A stretch of DNA of 64,000 nt from an uncultured Nostocoides sp. Its GTDB lineage: Bacteria; Actinomycetota; Actinomycetes; Actinomycetales; Dermatophilaceae. Where the stretch lies: positions 25,457 to 89,456 of the forward strand of contig CALMQX010000036.1 in assembly GCA_937873315.1 (NCBI GenBank), in the 5' to 3' direction. The position numbers and the translations under genes are program-made. Shown piece by piece: positions 24,320 through 32,064 of this stretch (within the stretch, counting starts at the first letter, position 1; every line of letters starts with the position of its first letter). Under the pieces are notes generated by a model. That model was not told where the DNA came from, did no database searches, and was given only the letters and a program-made list of their open reading frames with translations.

Positions 24320-26358
24320 CGCTCGCGCGTCCAGGCCGCGGGGGCCATCGGCTCCGGCTGGTCGATCTCGCGGGCCAATCGGTGCCCATCAAAAACCGCC
24401 TCAGACGGCAACCGCGGCGCCAGCGCGTCGCCGATGAGATGCACGGCAGTGATCCCGGCATCCGCCAGGTCCTGTGGCCGAGCCATGAGCTCGTCGTAGA
24501 GGCTCCGCTCGCTGCGCTGCTGAGTGACCAGCACAACTCCGGTGAGACGGTCCAGGGTCCACGAGTCCCCTACACCCGTGGATCCCTGGACCGCGTTAGT
24601 GGCGACCTCAAGCAGGACGACATCCGTATGCATGGATATCCCGAGGTCGTGCAGATGTTGGCGAAGGAATGCACCTTCGAGCGTGCCATCGCTGACCGGT
24701 GACACCACCGGGTGCGGCGTGACCAGGCTGACCGTGAATCCTTCCGAGCGCAGCAGCTCAGCCATCCCCGGCCCGACGACATAGCCCTCTGCGTCGTAGA
24801 CGACGACATGCCCAGCGGCAGGTCGGGCTCCGGCCATCACCGCCTCAGGCGTCAGCGCGAACTCGGCACCATGGATCTGGGGCCACGGAACCGGTTGCAC
24901 CCCACCGGCTTCCCAACTCGACCCGGCGGCGACGACGACCACCTGCGCGCCATAGTCGAGGACGTCATCGACGCTCAGCCGTCGGCCGGTCACCACCGAC
25001 ACGGCCTTCAACCGGCTCAGCGCAACCAGTCGGTGATCGATGACCCGACCCCAGTCGCCCAGCCCGGGAAGCGTGCGCATCCAGCTCAGCCGCCCGCCCA
25101 ACGAGGCGGACGCCTCGACCAGATGGACACCCTCGAAACCCCTCCGTGCGAGGGTGATCGCACACTCCATCCCGGCGGCACCGGCACCGACGACGAGGAC
25201 CGTCGTCGATGGATCGGCGGCCGGTGGTACCTGCTCGGGGTGCCAACCCCGGCGGAACTCCTCCCCCGCCGTCGGGTTCTGGAAGCAGCCGATCTGTCGG
25301 AGCTTCTCCTCCCGCAGAATGCAGATATTCGAGCCTGTGCACTCCCGGATCTCGTCCTGACGGCCCTCACGAATCTTGGTCGGCAGGAAGGGGTCAGCGA
25401 TCGCCGGCCGGGCCGCGCCGATGATGTCCAGGGTGCCGCTGCGGATCGCGGCCGCCATGACATCGGGACTGGTGAACCGGCCCACGCCCACGATGGGTTT
25501 CGCTGTGGCCGAGCGGATCTCGCGAACGACGGGGAGTTGGTGCCCCTCGGGGAAGTATCGCGAAGTGCCAGAGTCCTCGGGCCAGTCCCCGACATTGACA
25601 TCCCACAGGTCAACCAAGGGGTCCAGCAGCTCGATGACCTGCGCCATCTCCTGCGTATCGATCCCGGGAAGGCCCCGACCGGGCCCAATGGCCGTCCGGA
25701 CCGCGATCGCCACATCGTCACCGACGGCGTGACGCACGGCCTCCAGGGTCTCGCGTTGGAAGCGGGCGCGATTGGCCAAGGAACCGCCATACCCATCGGT
25801 GCGCTCGTTGGTCACGGGAGAGAGCATCTGAGTCATCAGGTACCCATGGGCGCCATAGACATAGACGACGTCGAAGCCGACATCCCGGGCGCGCACCGCC
25901 GCGGTGACGAAGTCTGCGGTGATCCGGGCGAAGTCGCGCTGGTCCAGATCGCGAGCCATGCTCCCGCCGTGAATCATCCCCCGACGCTGGTTGGGGGCCA
26001 CCGCGGGCAGTCGCGACTCGCCATTGATGGAGGACGAGCCACCGTGGTACAGCTCGATCCCGGCCAGGGCGCCGTGCTGGTGGACTGCCTGCGCGATCAT
26101 GCCCAGCCGGGTCATGTCCTGCTCGCTCCAGCAGTCGCTGGCGACAAAGGGAGACTCGTCCGAGTCCGGCGACACCGGCGCGTAGTCCGTACAGACCGCA
26201 CCCCAGCCGCCCTCGGCCTTGATCGCCCGGAATGCCGCGTGCGCCCGTGGTCTGGCGGCACCGAATGCGGACGCATGAGGCACTTGGTAGAACCGGTTCG
26301 GCAGGACCTTGGGCCCGAGCCTCACCGGTTCGAACAAGGCGGCGTAACGCGCGTCCAT
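24316..26358 (-). CDS. TMADH-like FMN/Fe-S flavoprotein (probable dimethylglycine or N-methyl amine demethylase)
   Basis: 680 residues. An N-terminal Old-Yellow-Enzyme barrel (residues 1-340: AGIELYHGG, YVYGAHGYLMTQMLSPVTN, DGYGGSLANRARF, LWDVNVGDW) precedes an iron-sulfur motif and an FAD/NAD-type domain with VLVVGAGAAGMECAITLARRG. This is the trimethylamine/dimethylglycine dehydrogenase architecture. The barrel segment DLWDVNVGDW matches the methylamine-pocket region. The cluster motif reads CTGSNIC...C, with serine where the second cysteine is expected. Start ATG 26358 follows AAGGA. It is divergent from the Rieske oxygenase, whose product could be its substrate. Confidence 0.83.
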   Translation of the reverse strand: MDARYAALFEPVRLGPKVLPNRFYQVPHASAFGAARPRAHAAFRAIKAEGGWGAVCTDYAPVSPDSDESPFVASDCWSEQDMTRLGMIAQAVHQHGALAGIELYHGGSSSINGESRLPAVAPNQRRGMIHGGSMARDLDQRDFARITADFVTAAVRARDVGFDVVYVYGAHGYLMTQMLSPVTNERTDGYGGSLANRARFQRETLEAVRHAVGDDVAIAVRTAIGPGRGLPGIDTQEMAQVIELLDPLVDLWDVNVGDWPEDSGTSRYFPEGHQLPVVREIRSATAKPIVGVGRFTSPDVMAAAIRSGTLDIIGAARPAIADPFLPTKIREGRQDEIRECTGSNICILREEKLRQIGCFQNPTAGEEFRRGWHPEQVPPAADPSTTVLVVGAGAAGMECAITLARRGFEGVHLVEASASLGGRLSWMRTLPGLGDWGRVIDHRLVALSRLKAVSVVTGRRLSVDDVLDYGAQVVVVAAGSSWEAGGVQPVPWPQIHGAEFALTPEAVMAGARPAAGHVVVYDAEGYVVGPGMAELLRSEGFTVSLVTPHPVVSPVSDGTLEGAFLRQHLHDLGISMHTDVVLLEVATNAVQGSTGVGDSWTLDRLTGVVLVTQQRSERSLYDELMARPQDLADAGITAVHLIGDALAPRLPSEAVFDGHRLAREIDQPEPMAPAAWTRER

Positions 26359-26389
26359 CGTCCTTGCCGAGCCTTTCCATTCCAGTTTA

Positions 26390-26405
26390 TGGTATGACCA
26401 TACCA
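26390..26405. promoter_or_regulatory. TGGTA-N6-TACCA operator, site 1
   Basis: TGGTATG-AC-CATACCA is a perfect 7-bp inverted repeat between the divergent flavoprotein and Rieske genes. It matches 14 of 16 positions with the site before the binding-protein gene and 12 of 16 with the site between TetR and the permease. Inferred target of the TetR protein at 27583-28248. Confidence 0.7.
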
Positions 26406-26459
26406 ACGCTCGACCGGGTCAGCCAACCGGCTTTCACCCGGTCGCCGAGGAGTCACGCT

Positions 26460-27581
26460 ATGGCCGCGCATTCGGTAGTGCCCACGCTTCCGGGGACCGA
26501 CTACACGTCCCCCGAGGTCTACGAGCTCGAGCGGGAACGGATCTTCTGCCAGGGCTGGCTCTATGCCGGCCGCGCGGATCGACTGCCCGCTCCCGGATCC
26601 TGGCGGACGGTGGATCTGGTCGGCGAGAGCATCCTGCTCGTGCACGGGCGCGACGGCGAGATTCGTGGTTTCTACAACGTGTGCCGCCATCGTGGCGCTC
26701 GGCTGTGTGAGGAGGCCGAGGGCCGCGAGCGGCGGTTCCTGCGTTGCGGCTATCACGCCTGGGGGTACGACTTCGATGGCGCCCTGGCCGTGACCCCCAA
26801 TGTCGACGCCGAGGAGGTGGATCGGGCCAGCATGGGGCTGTGGCCAGTTCACGTGGAGATCTGGGCGGGCGGAGTGTTCGTCAGCCTGTCCCGGCAGAGC
26901 CCAGCCCCCTTGCGCGACTACCTCGCGCGCTCCTATGACGATCCGTTGGCCTTCGAGCGCTTCGGCCTGGGGGACCTGCAGTTGGGGCCGATCACCGTCT
27001 GTGAGGTCGCGGCCAACTGGAAAGTGGTGGTCGAGAACTATCAAGAGTGCCTGCACTGTCCGACGGTGCACCCCGAGCTGATCGAGATCATCCCGACCTT
27101 CCGCCGGGGGATGGTCTACGACCCCGGAGATGGCGCGAGCGAGGGCGTCGCGCTGGCCGAGGGCCTGGTCAGTTTGGGCGGGGACCCCCGCTCGCGCCTG
27201 CCCTACCTGCCGGGCATGCAGGACCGGGATCTCGGCAAGTACTTCGGGGCCACGGTCTTCCCCACGATGTTCCTCGACATCGGCGGGACCGAGGCCATCG
27301 CGACCGGCATCTACCCGCAAGGGCCGAGCTCGTGCACGGTGGTCACGGAGTACCTCTTCCACCGCGATGTCGACCTCAGTTCCGACCAGGTGCAGGCGGT
27401 GGTCGACTTCAATGAACTCGTAGTGGCGCAGGACAACGCGGTCTGCGAGCGGGTCCAGCGAGGCATCAGCTCCCGCGCGTTCACCACCGGGGTCTTGACC
27501 GAGAAGGACGAGTACGTCCGCAAGTTCATCGATCTGTATCGCGCCGAACTCGGGACCGCAGAATCCGGCGACCGTCGCTAG
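26460..27581 (+). CDS. Rieske non-heme iron oxygenase, glycine-betaine/carnitine monooxygenase type
   Basis: 373 residues. The [2Fe-2S] site is CRHRGARLC...CGYHAWGYD (residues ~75-105), and the catalytic iron site is VVENYQECLHCPTVHPEL (~190-207). The residue that normally bridges the two centres is Glu in ENYQE rather than Asp, as reported for carnitine oxygenase CntA. The C-terminal QDNAVCERVQRGISS is typical of the quaternary-amine branch. In context the likely reaction is glycine betaine to dimethylglycine plus formaldehyde; direct carnitine cleavage is the alternative. Start ATG 26460 follows GAGGAG. Its reductase is not in the window. Confidence 0.85.
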   Translation: MAAHSVVPTLPGTDYTSPEVYELERERIFCQGWLYAGRADRLPAPGSWRTVDLVGESILLVHGRDGEIRGFYNVCRHRGARLCEEAEGRERRFLRCGYHAWGYDFDGALAVTPNVDAEEVDRASMGLWPVHVEIWAGGVFVSLSRQSPAPLRDYLARSYDDPLAFERFGLGDLQLGPITVCEVAANWKVVVENYQECLHCPTVHPELIEIIPTFRRGMVYDPGDGASEGVALAEGLVSLGGDPRSRLPYLPGMQDRDLGKYFGATVFPTMFLDIGGTEAIATGIYPQGPSSCTVVTEYLFHRDVDLSSDQVQAVVDFNELVVAQDNAVCERVQRGISSRAFTTGVLTEKDEYVRKFIDLYRAELGTAESGDRR

Positions 27582-27582
27582 C

Positions 27583-28248
27583 TCAGGCCGGAGTCTCGAC
27601 CAGGGCAAGCGCCGGGCAGTCCAACTGCGTGGCGAGCCAGGCCCGAGTGAGCGAGGCGGCGTGAGCCCAGGTCATCGACGGCAACCCGAGGGCGATCTGA
27701 ATGCCGAGGCCGTCGCCAAGCGCCACGGCACCTTCGGCGGCCGAGCGGACATCCACATCGGCATCGATCACGCCGGAGCGGACGCACGCAAGGATCGCCT
27801 CCTGCGCGAGGTCGCGCCACCCGGCATACACCCCCACCGACTCGGCGCGCAGTTCGGCATCCCGCACGGCGGCGCGCCAGTACTCGGTCCAGACCATCCA
27901 TTCGGCTCGCGAGGCCGACTCATCGTCGCTATCCGCCACGAGATGCGTCGCCACCCAGGCCAGCCGGGTCAGCGGATCATCGATCGCAGCGGCGGCCTCC
28001 TGAGCCTCCTTGAGCTGGCGAGCCGTCCGGCTCTGCAAGGCGGCAAAGATCAGGTCATCCCGATTGCCGAAGAGGTACTGCAATGTGCTGATCGAGGTCC
28101 CGGCCCGGTCAGCCACATCAGCAAGCCGAGTGCTCTCATAACCCCGTTCGGCGATCACTGCGCAGGCCGCATCGAGGATGTCCCCATGGTCCTTCGAGGC
28201 GCGGCGACGACGCCTGCGCGGCCCGGGACTTGAGGGGGCTGAGGTCAT
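27583..28248 (-). CDS. TetR/AcrR-family regulator of the betaine-transport regulon
   Basis: 221 residues. After an Arg-rich start (PGPRRRRRRASKDHGDILDA) comes a TetR HTH (LADVADRAGTSISTLQYLFG) and a helical effector domain rich in Trp. It is divergent from the Dpp-type transporter genes. One copy of the TGGTANGRNCATRCCA palindrome lies in that gap, 33 bp upstream of its own start, and two more lie at 26390 and 33751. Its 3' end abuts the Rieske gene by one base. The effector is inferred to be a quaternary amine. Confidence 0.86.
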   Translation of the reverse strand: MTSAPSSPGPRRRRRRASKDHGDILDAACAVIAERGYESTRLADVADRAGTSISTLQYLFGNRDDLIFAALQSRTARQLKEAQEAAAAIDDPLTRLAWVATHLVADSDDESASRAEWMVWTEYWRAAVRDAELRAESVGVYAGWRDLAQEAILACVRSGVIDADVDVRSAAEGAVALGDGLGIQIALGLPSMTWAHAASLTRAWLATQLDCPALALVETPA

Positions 28249-28280
28249 GCCGATTACCGTACCGGCTGCCAGTTCCTCAG

Positions 28281-28296
28281 TGGTACGGTCATGCCA
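28281..28296. promoter_or_regulatory. TGGTA-N6-TRCCA operator, site 2
   Basis: TGGTACGGTCATGCCA, a degenerate copy of the same palindrome, lies in the divergent gap between the TetR gene and the permease. It is nested with a second inverted pair, ACCGTACC (28256-28263) and GGTACGGT (28282-28289). It overlaps an ATG at 28291, which argues for the downstream GTG 28333 as the permease start. Confidence 0.6.
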
Positions 28297-28332
28297 GTTG
28301 CACGTATGGCGGCCAGCACAGCGGGGAGCCCA

Positions 28333-29340
28333 GTGAGCACGACGATGACGTCGACACCGACTCGCGCCCGACCACGCACGGTGGGGCGTGCGCGAGCAGT
28401 GCTCAGGCGTCTCGGATCGCTGGTCCTGACCCTGTGGGTGGCCTCCTTTGTCGTTTTCGCCTCGCTCTCGCTGGTGCCGGGCGATCCGACGGCCTGGCTA
28501 CTGCGGGGGCACAACCCCAGCCCACAGGCGCGAGCCGCCATCCGCGAGCAGTACCACCTGGATGAGCCCTTCCTGGTGCGCTACGGCCACTGGCTGGGTG
28601 GCGTCCTGCACGGCGACTTCGGCCGCTCTCTTCGGGACCGCGCGCCGGTGAGCCACCTGCTCGCCACCCAACTCCCCACCACCCTGACCCTGGTCGCGCT
28701 CTCGGGCCTGCTGATCACCATTGTCGGGATGACCGTGGGCGCCTATGCCGCGCTGCGCCACGGTCGGGTATCCGAGCGGGTCGTCCTGCTTCTGGTCACC
28801 ATCGGCTTCGCGACCCCATCCTTCGTGGCGGCCATCGTGCTCAAATGGATCTTCGCCCTCAAGCTCGGCATCTTTCCCACCTTCGGCTTGGGAGACGGCG
28901 GATGGGGAGATCGGCTCCAGCACTTGGCGCTGCCCACGGTGGCCCTCTCCGTCACCTATCTCGCCCTGGTCACGCGGATCACCCGCAGCGCCATGCTCGA
29001 GCAGCTCTCGCGTGACCACGTGGAGGTGGCCATCGCTCGGGGCCTACCCCGACGGCAGGTCATCTGGCGGCACGTCTTCCGCAATGCGCTGGGACCGATC
29101 CTCACCGTCTCGGGACCCAATATCGCGGCCCTCCTGGTCAGCAGCATGATCGTCGAATACGCCTTTGGCCTTCCCGGGATCGGTCAACTGCTGGTCAGCG
29201 CCGCCGATACCAACGACTTCCCGGTCGTCCAAGCCATCGTTCTGGTGCTTGTGGCGGCATTCGTCATCGCCAACACGCTGGTCGACCTGGTCTACCCACT
29301 CCTGGATCCGACCATCACCAGCCCGCAGGCGGCTCGATGA
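28333..29340 (+). CDS. ABC transporter permease, DppB/OppB type
   Basis: 335 residues with six membrane helices. The DppB signature includes SLVPGDPTAWLLRG near the N-terminus and the coupling motif EVAIARGLPRRQVIWRHVFR. It forms half of an inner-membrane channel for the binding protein at 32053-33729. Start GTG 28333 follows GGGGAG and clears the operator at 28281-28296; an ATG at 28291 would add 14 residues. It overlaps the next gene by 4 bp. The gene order B-C-D-F is classical for peptide/nickel-type importers. Confidence 0.87.
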   Translation: MSTTMTSTPTRARPRTVGRARAVLRRLGSLVLTLWVASFVVFASLSLVPGDPTAWLLRGHNPSPQARAAIREQYHLDEPFLVRYGHWLGGVLHGDFGRSLRDRAPVSHLLATQLPTTLTLVALSGLLITIVGMTVGAYAALRHGRVSERVVLLLVTIGFATPSFVAAIVLKWIFALKLGIFPTFGLGDGGWGDRLQHLALPTVALSVTYLALVTRITRSAMLEQLSRDHVEVAIARGLPRRQVIWRHVFRNALGPILTVSGPNIAALLVSSMIVEYAFGLPGIGQLLVSAADTNDFPVVQAIVLVLVAAFVIANTLVDLVYPLLDPTITSPQAAR

Positions 29341-30191
29341 GCGCCCTGGCCGAGCCGGCACTGAAACGACTCCGGCAGCGCACCCGGGGGATCAGCGCGC
29401 TCTCAATCGTCTCGGCGGCCATCCTGGTGATCTTCGTGGTCTTGGCGTTGGCCTCCTCGTGGATCGTGCCCTATGACCCGACCGCGGGCGATTTCACCGC
29501 CATCCTCCAGGACCCCAGCGCCGAGCACTGGCTGGGCACTGATCAGCAGGGCAAGGACGTCCTGTCCATGCTGATCGGTGGTGCGTGGACCAGTCTGTTG
29601 GGGCCTTTGGGCGTGGTGGTCGTCTCGACCGTGCTCGGCTTCGTGGTCGGGATGGTCGCGGGCTGGCGGGGCGGCTGGGTGGACAGCGTGCTCTCACGGG
29701 GCATGGACATCCTCTTCGCCTTCCCGGCCCTGCTGCTGGCCATCCTCGCGGTCAGCCTGTTCGGCAAAGGACTCACCGCAGCCACGGTGGCGATGTCGAT
29801 CGCCTACCTGCCCTACACCGCCCGGCTCGTGCGCGGTGTCGTGCTCCAGGAACGCGCTCGGCCCTATGTGCTCGCATACAAGGGGCTCGGCCTCTCGGAC
29901 ACGTTCATCGCCGTGCGGCGCGTGCTGCCCAATATCGCTCCCCTGGTGTTGGCGCAGAGTGCCATCAACTTTGGCTATGCGCTACTCGACCTGGCCGCGA
30001 TCTCCTTCCTGGGCCTCGGGGTGCAGCCACCCGAGCCGGACTGGGGGGCCATGATCAATGGCGGCCAATCGGCCCTGCTCGCCGGCGCTCCGTATGCCGC
30101 TCTGGCGCCGGCCGTCGCCATCGTCATCGTGGTGATCGCCTTCAACGAGGTCGGCGAGGAACTGGCCGACCGCATCCAGGGGATCTCATGA
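29337..30191 (+). CDS. ABC transporter permease, DppC/OppC type
   Basis: 284 residues, six membrane helices, with the N-terminal periplasmic loop DPSAEHWLGTDQQGKDVLSM that marks DppC-type permeases and the coupling motif AYKGLGLSDTFIAVRRVLPN. It pairs with the upstream permease. Coupled by 4-bp overlaps to both neighbours. Confidence 0.88.
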   Translation: MSALAEPALKRLRQRTRGISALSIVSAAILVIFVVLALASSWIVPYDPTAGDFTAILQDPSAEHWLGTDQQGKDVLSMLIGGAWTSLLGPLGVVVVSTVLGFVVGMVAGWRGGWVDSVLSRGMDILFAFPALLLAILAVSLFGKGLTAATVAMSIAYLPYTARLVRGVVLQERARPYVLAYKGLGLSDTFIAVRRVLPNIAPLVLAQSAINFGYALLDLAAISFLGLGVQPPEPDWGAMINGGQSALLAGAPYAALAPAVAIVIVVIAFNEVGEELADRIQGIS

Positions 30192-31186
30192 GTGACGTCC
30201 TGGAGATCAGCGACCTGAGCGTCACCCTGGACCAGGGAGCGGCCCGCCCGATCCTGGACGGGGTGAGCCTGACGGTGGCGGCCGGCGACTTCGTGGCGCT
30301 GGTCGGCGAGTCCGGCTCCGGCAAATCGGTCACCTCGCGCGCGGCGCTGGGCCTGTGGCCGGGCCAGGCCACCGTGTCGGGATCGGTGCGCAGTTGCGGG
30401 GTGGAGATGGTCGGGGCGAGTGCGAGCGACCTCGATCGAGTCCGCCGGGGCCAGGTTGGCATGGTCTTCCAGGACCCCCGCGCCGGCATCAACCCGGTGC
30501 GACGGATCGGCGATTTCCTCACTGAGGGACCGCAACTGGCTCTGGGCTGGTCGGCGGAACGGGCCAACGCCCGGGCGCTGGAACTGCTGGAGGCGGTTTC
30601 CCTTCCGGACCCCAAGCGGCACCTTCGCCAGTACCCGCATGAACTGTCCGGAGGCATGCTGCAGCGGGTCATGATCGCTTCGGCCTTGATGACCCAGCCA
30701 GCTCTCCTGCTCTGTGACGAAGCCACCACCGCGCTGGACGTGACCACCCAGGCCGAGATCGTCGGCATTCTGACCACTCTTTGTGTCGACCTGGGCACGG
30801 CAGTCCTCTTTGTCACCCATGACCTCGATCTTGCGGCCGCTACCTGCGACCGGATCGCCGTGATGTATGCCGGCCAGGTCGTGGAGTCCGGCCGCGCCGA
30901 GGACCTATTCGAGGACCCCCACCATCCGTACACGGTCGGGCTGCTGGACTCCCGGCCACCGCTGGGAGGATTGGCGCCCGATACAGACCTTCAAGCCATC
31001 CCGGGCACTCCCCTGAGTTTGGCCGAATCCCCCGCCGGATGTCGCTTCGCCACCCGATGCCAGGCCCGGACACCGCAGTGCGAGACTCGACCAGGGTTGC
31101 TGGCCGACGGCGTTCAGCGGCTCGTGCGCTGTTGGCACCCGAGCGGGTCAACGCCAGCGAGCACACCGAGTGGAGCCCGCTCATGA
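30188..31186 (+). CDS. ABC transporter ATP-binding protein, DppD/OppD type
   Basis: 332 residues: Walker A GESGSGKSV, signature LSGGMLQRVMIASALM, Walker B LLLCDEATTALD. The oligopeptide C-terminal extension follows (HHPYTVGLLDSRPPLGG...GCRFATRCQARTPQCE) with its cysteine cluster, which in some homologues carries a 4Fe-4S cluster. It hydrolyses ATP to drive import. Start ATG 30188 and the stop both lie in 4-bp overlaps. Confidence 0.89.
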   Translation: MSDVLEISDLSVTLDQGAARPILDGVSLTVAAGDFVALVGESGSGKSVTSRAALGLWPGQATVSGSVRSCGVEMVGASASDLDRVRRGQVGMVFQDPRAGINPVRRIGDFLTEGPQLALGWSAERANARALELLEAVSLPDPKRHLRQYPHELSGGMLQRVMIASALMTQPALLLCDEATTALDVTTQAEIVGILTTLCVDLGTAVLFVTHDLDLAAATCDRIAVMYAGQVVESGRAEDLFEDPHHPYTVGLLDSRPPLGGLAPDTDLQAIPGTPLSLAESPAGCRFATRCQARTPQCETRPGLLADGVQRLVRCWHPSGSTPASTPSGARS

Positions 31187-32037
31187 ACGCGGTGCCCGGG
31201 CCGGCTGAGCGAGCGCAGGCGGTGCTCGCGCAGGGCGTGCACAAGTCCTACTGGGTCGGACCGACCGAGATCACTGCCGTGCGCGATGTGAGCTTCACGG
31301 TCCGGCCGGGAGGCGCCCTCGGCATCGTGGGCGAGTCTGGATCGGGCAAGACCACCCTGGCGCGCATGGTCGTGGGCATCGAAGAGCCCGACGCCGGGAC
31401 ACTGACCGTGGCGGGCGAGCCGATGCTCACCCGCCCGCGAGGGGCGAGCGCCCGGGTGGCGCAGGCCAAGCGCGCACAGATGGTCTTCCAGGACCCCTAC
31501 CTCAGCCTCGACCCGAGGCGTACCGCGCGCCAGAGCCTCGAAGACGCCGTGCGCGCCCATACCTCCGGCACTCGCGCGGACATCGATGCCCGCGTGGATG
31601 AGCTGCTCCAGCACGTGGGGCTGGGCGAACGCGAGGCCGGTGCGCGTCCCCGACGCCTCAGCGGCGGGCAACGGCAGCGGGTCGCCATCGCCCGTGCGCT
31701 CGCCGTGGATCCGGCCGTCCTGGTCCTCGACGAGGCCGTATCCGCCCTGGATGTCTCGGTGCAGGCCCAGATCCTGCGGCTCTTGGTGCGGGTACGCGCC
31801 GAGACTGGGGTCGCGCTGCTCTTCGTCAGCCACGACCTTGGGGTGGTGCGTTACGTCTGCGATGACGCCCTGGTGATGTTCCGCGGCGAGATCGTCGAAC
31901 GCGGACCGGTGGGTCACCTGCTGGACCACCCGGAGCATCCGTACACCCGCTTGCTGCGCGCCTCGATCCCCCAGGAAGGCTGGGATCCCGAGGCCATCGG
32001 CCAAGCGCGTCGCGACTTCTTGGCCGGCCTCGGCTAA
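31183..32037 (+). CDS. ABC transporter ATP-binding protein, DppF/OppF type
   Basis: 284 residues: Walker A GESGSGKTTLARM, VFQDPYLSLDPRRTARQSL, signature RLSGGQRQRVAIARAL, Walker B VLVLDEAVSALDVSVQAQ, HPYTRLLRASIP. It is shorter than many DppF proteins and lacks the C-terminal cysteine-containing extension. It is the second ATPase of the importer, ending at a shared bidirectional terminator with the convergent binding-protein gene. Confidence 0.89.
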   Translation: MNAVPGPAERAQAVLAQGVHKSYWVGPTEITAVRDVSFTVRPGGALGIVGESGSGKTTLARMVVGIEEPDAGTLTVAGEPMLTRPRGASARVAQAKRAQMVFQDPYLSLDPRRTARQSLEDAVRAHTSGTRADIDARVDELLQHVGLGEREAGARPRRLSGGQRQRVAIARALAVDPAVLVLDEAVSALDVSVQAQILRLLVRVRAETGVALLFVSHDLGVVRYVCDDALVMFRGEIVERGPVGHLLDHPEHPYTRLLRASIPQEGWDPEAIGQARRDFLAGLG

Positions 32038-32064
32038 GGCCGGCCGCCGCGGTCAGCCGGCCTT
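32036..32064. terminator. Bidirectional terminator between the transporter operon and binding-protein gene
   Basis: AAGGCCGGC (32036-32044) pairs with GCCGGCCTT (32056-32064) over an 11-nt loop, a perfect 9-bp stem flanked by A's and T's. It overlaps the last codons of both convergent genes. Confidence 0.6.
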
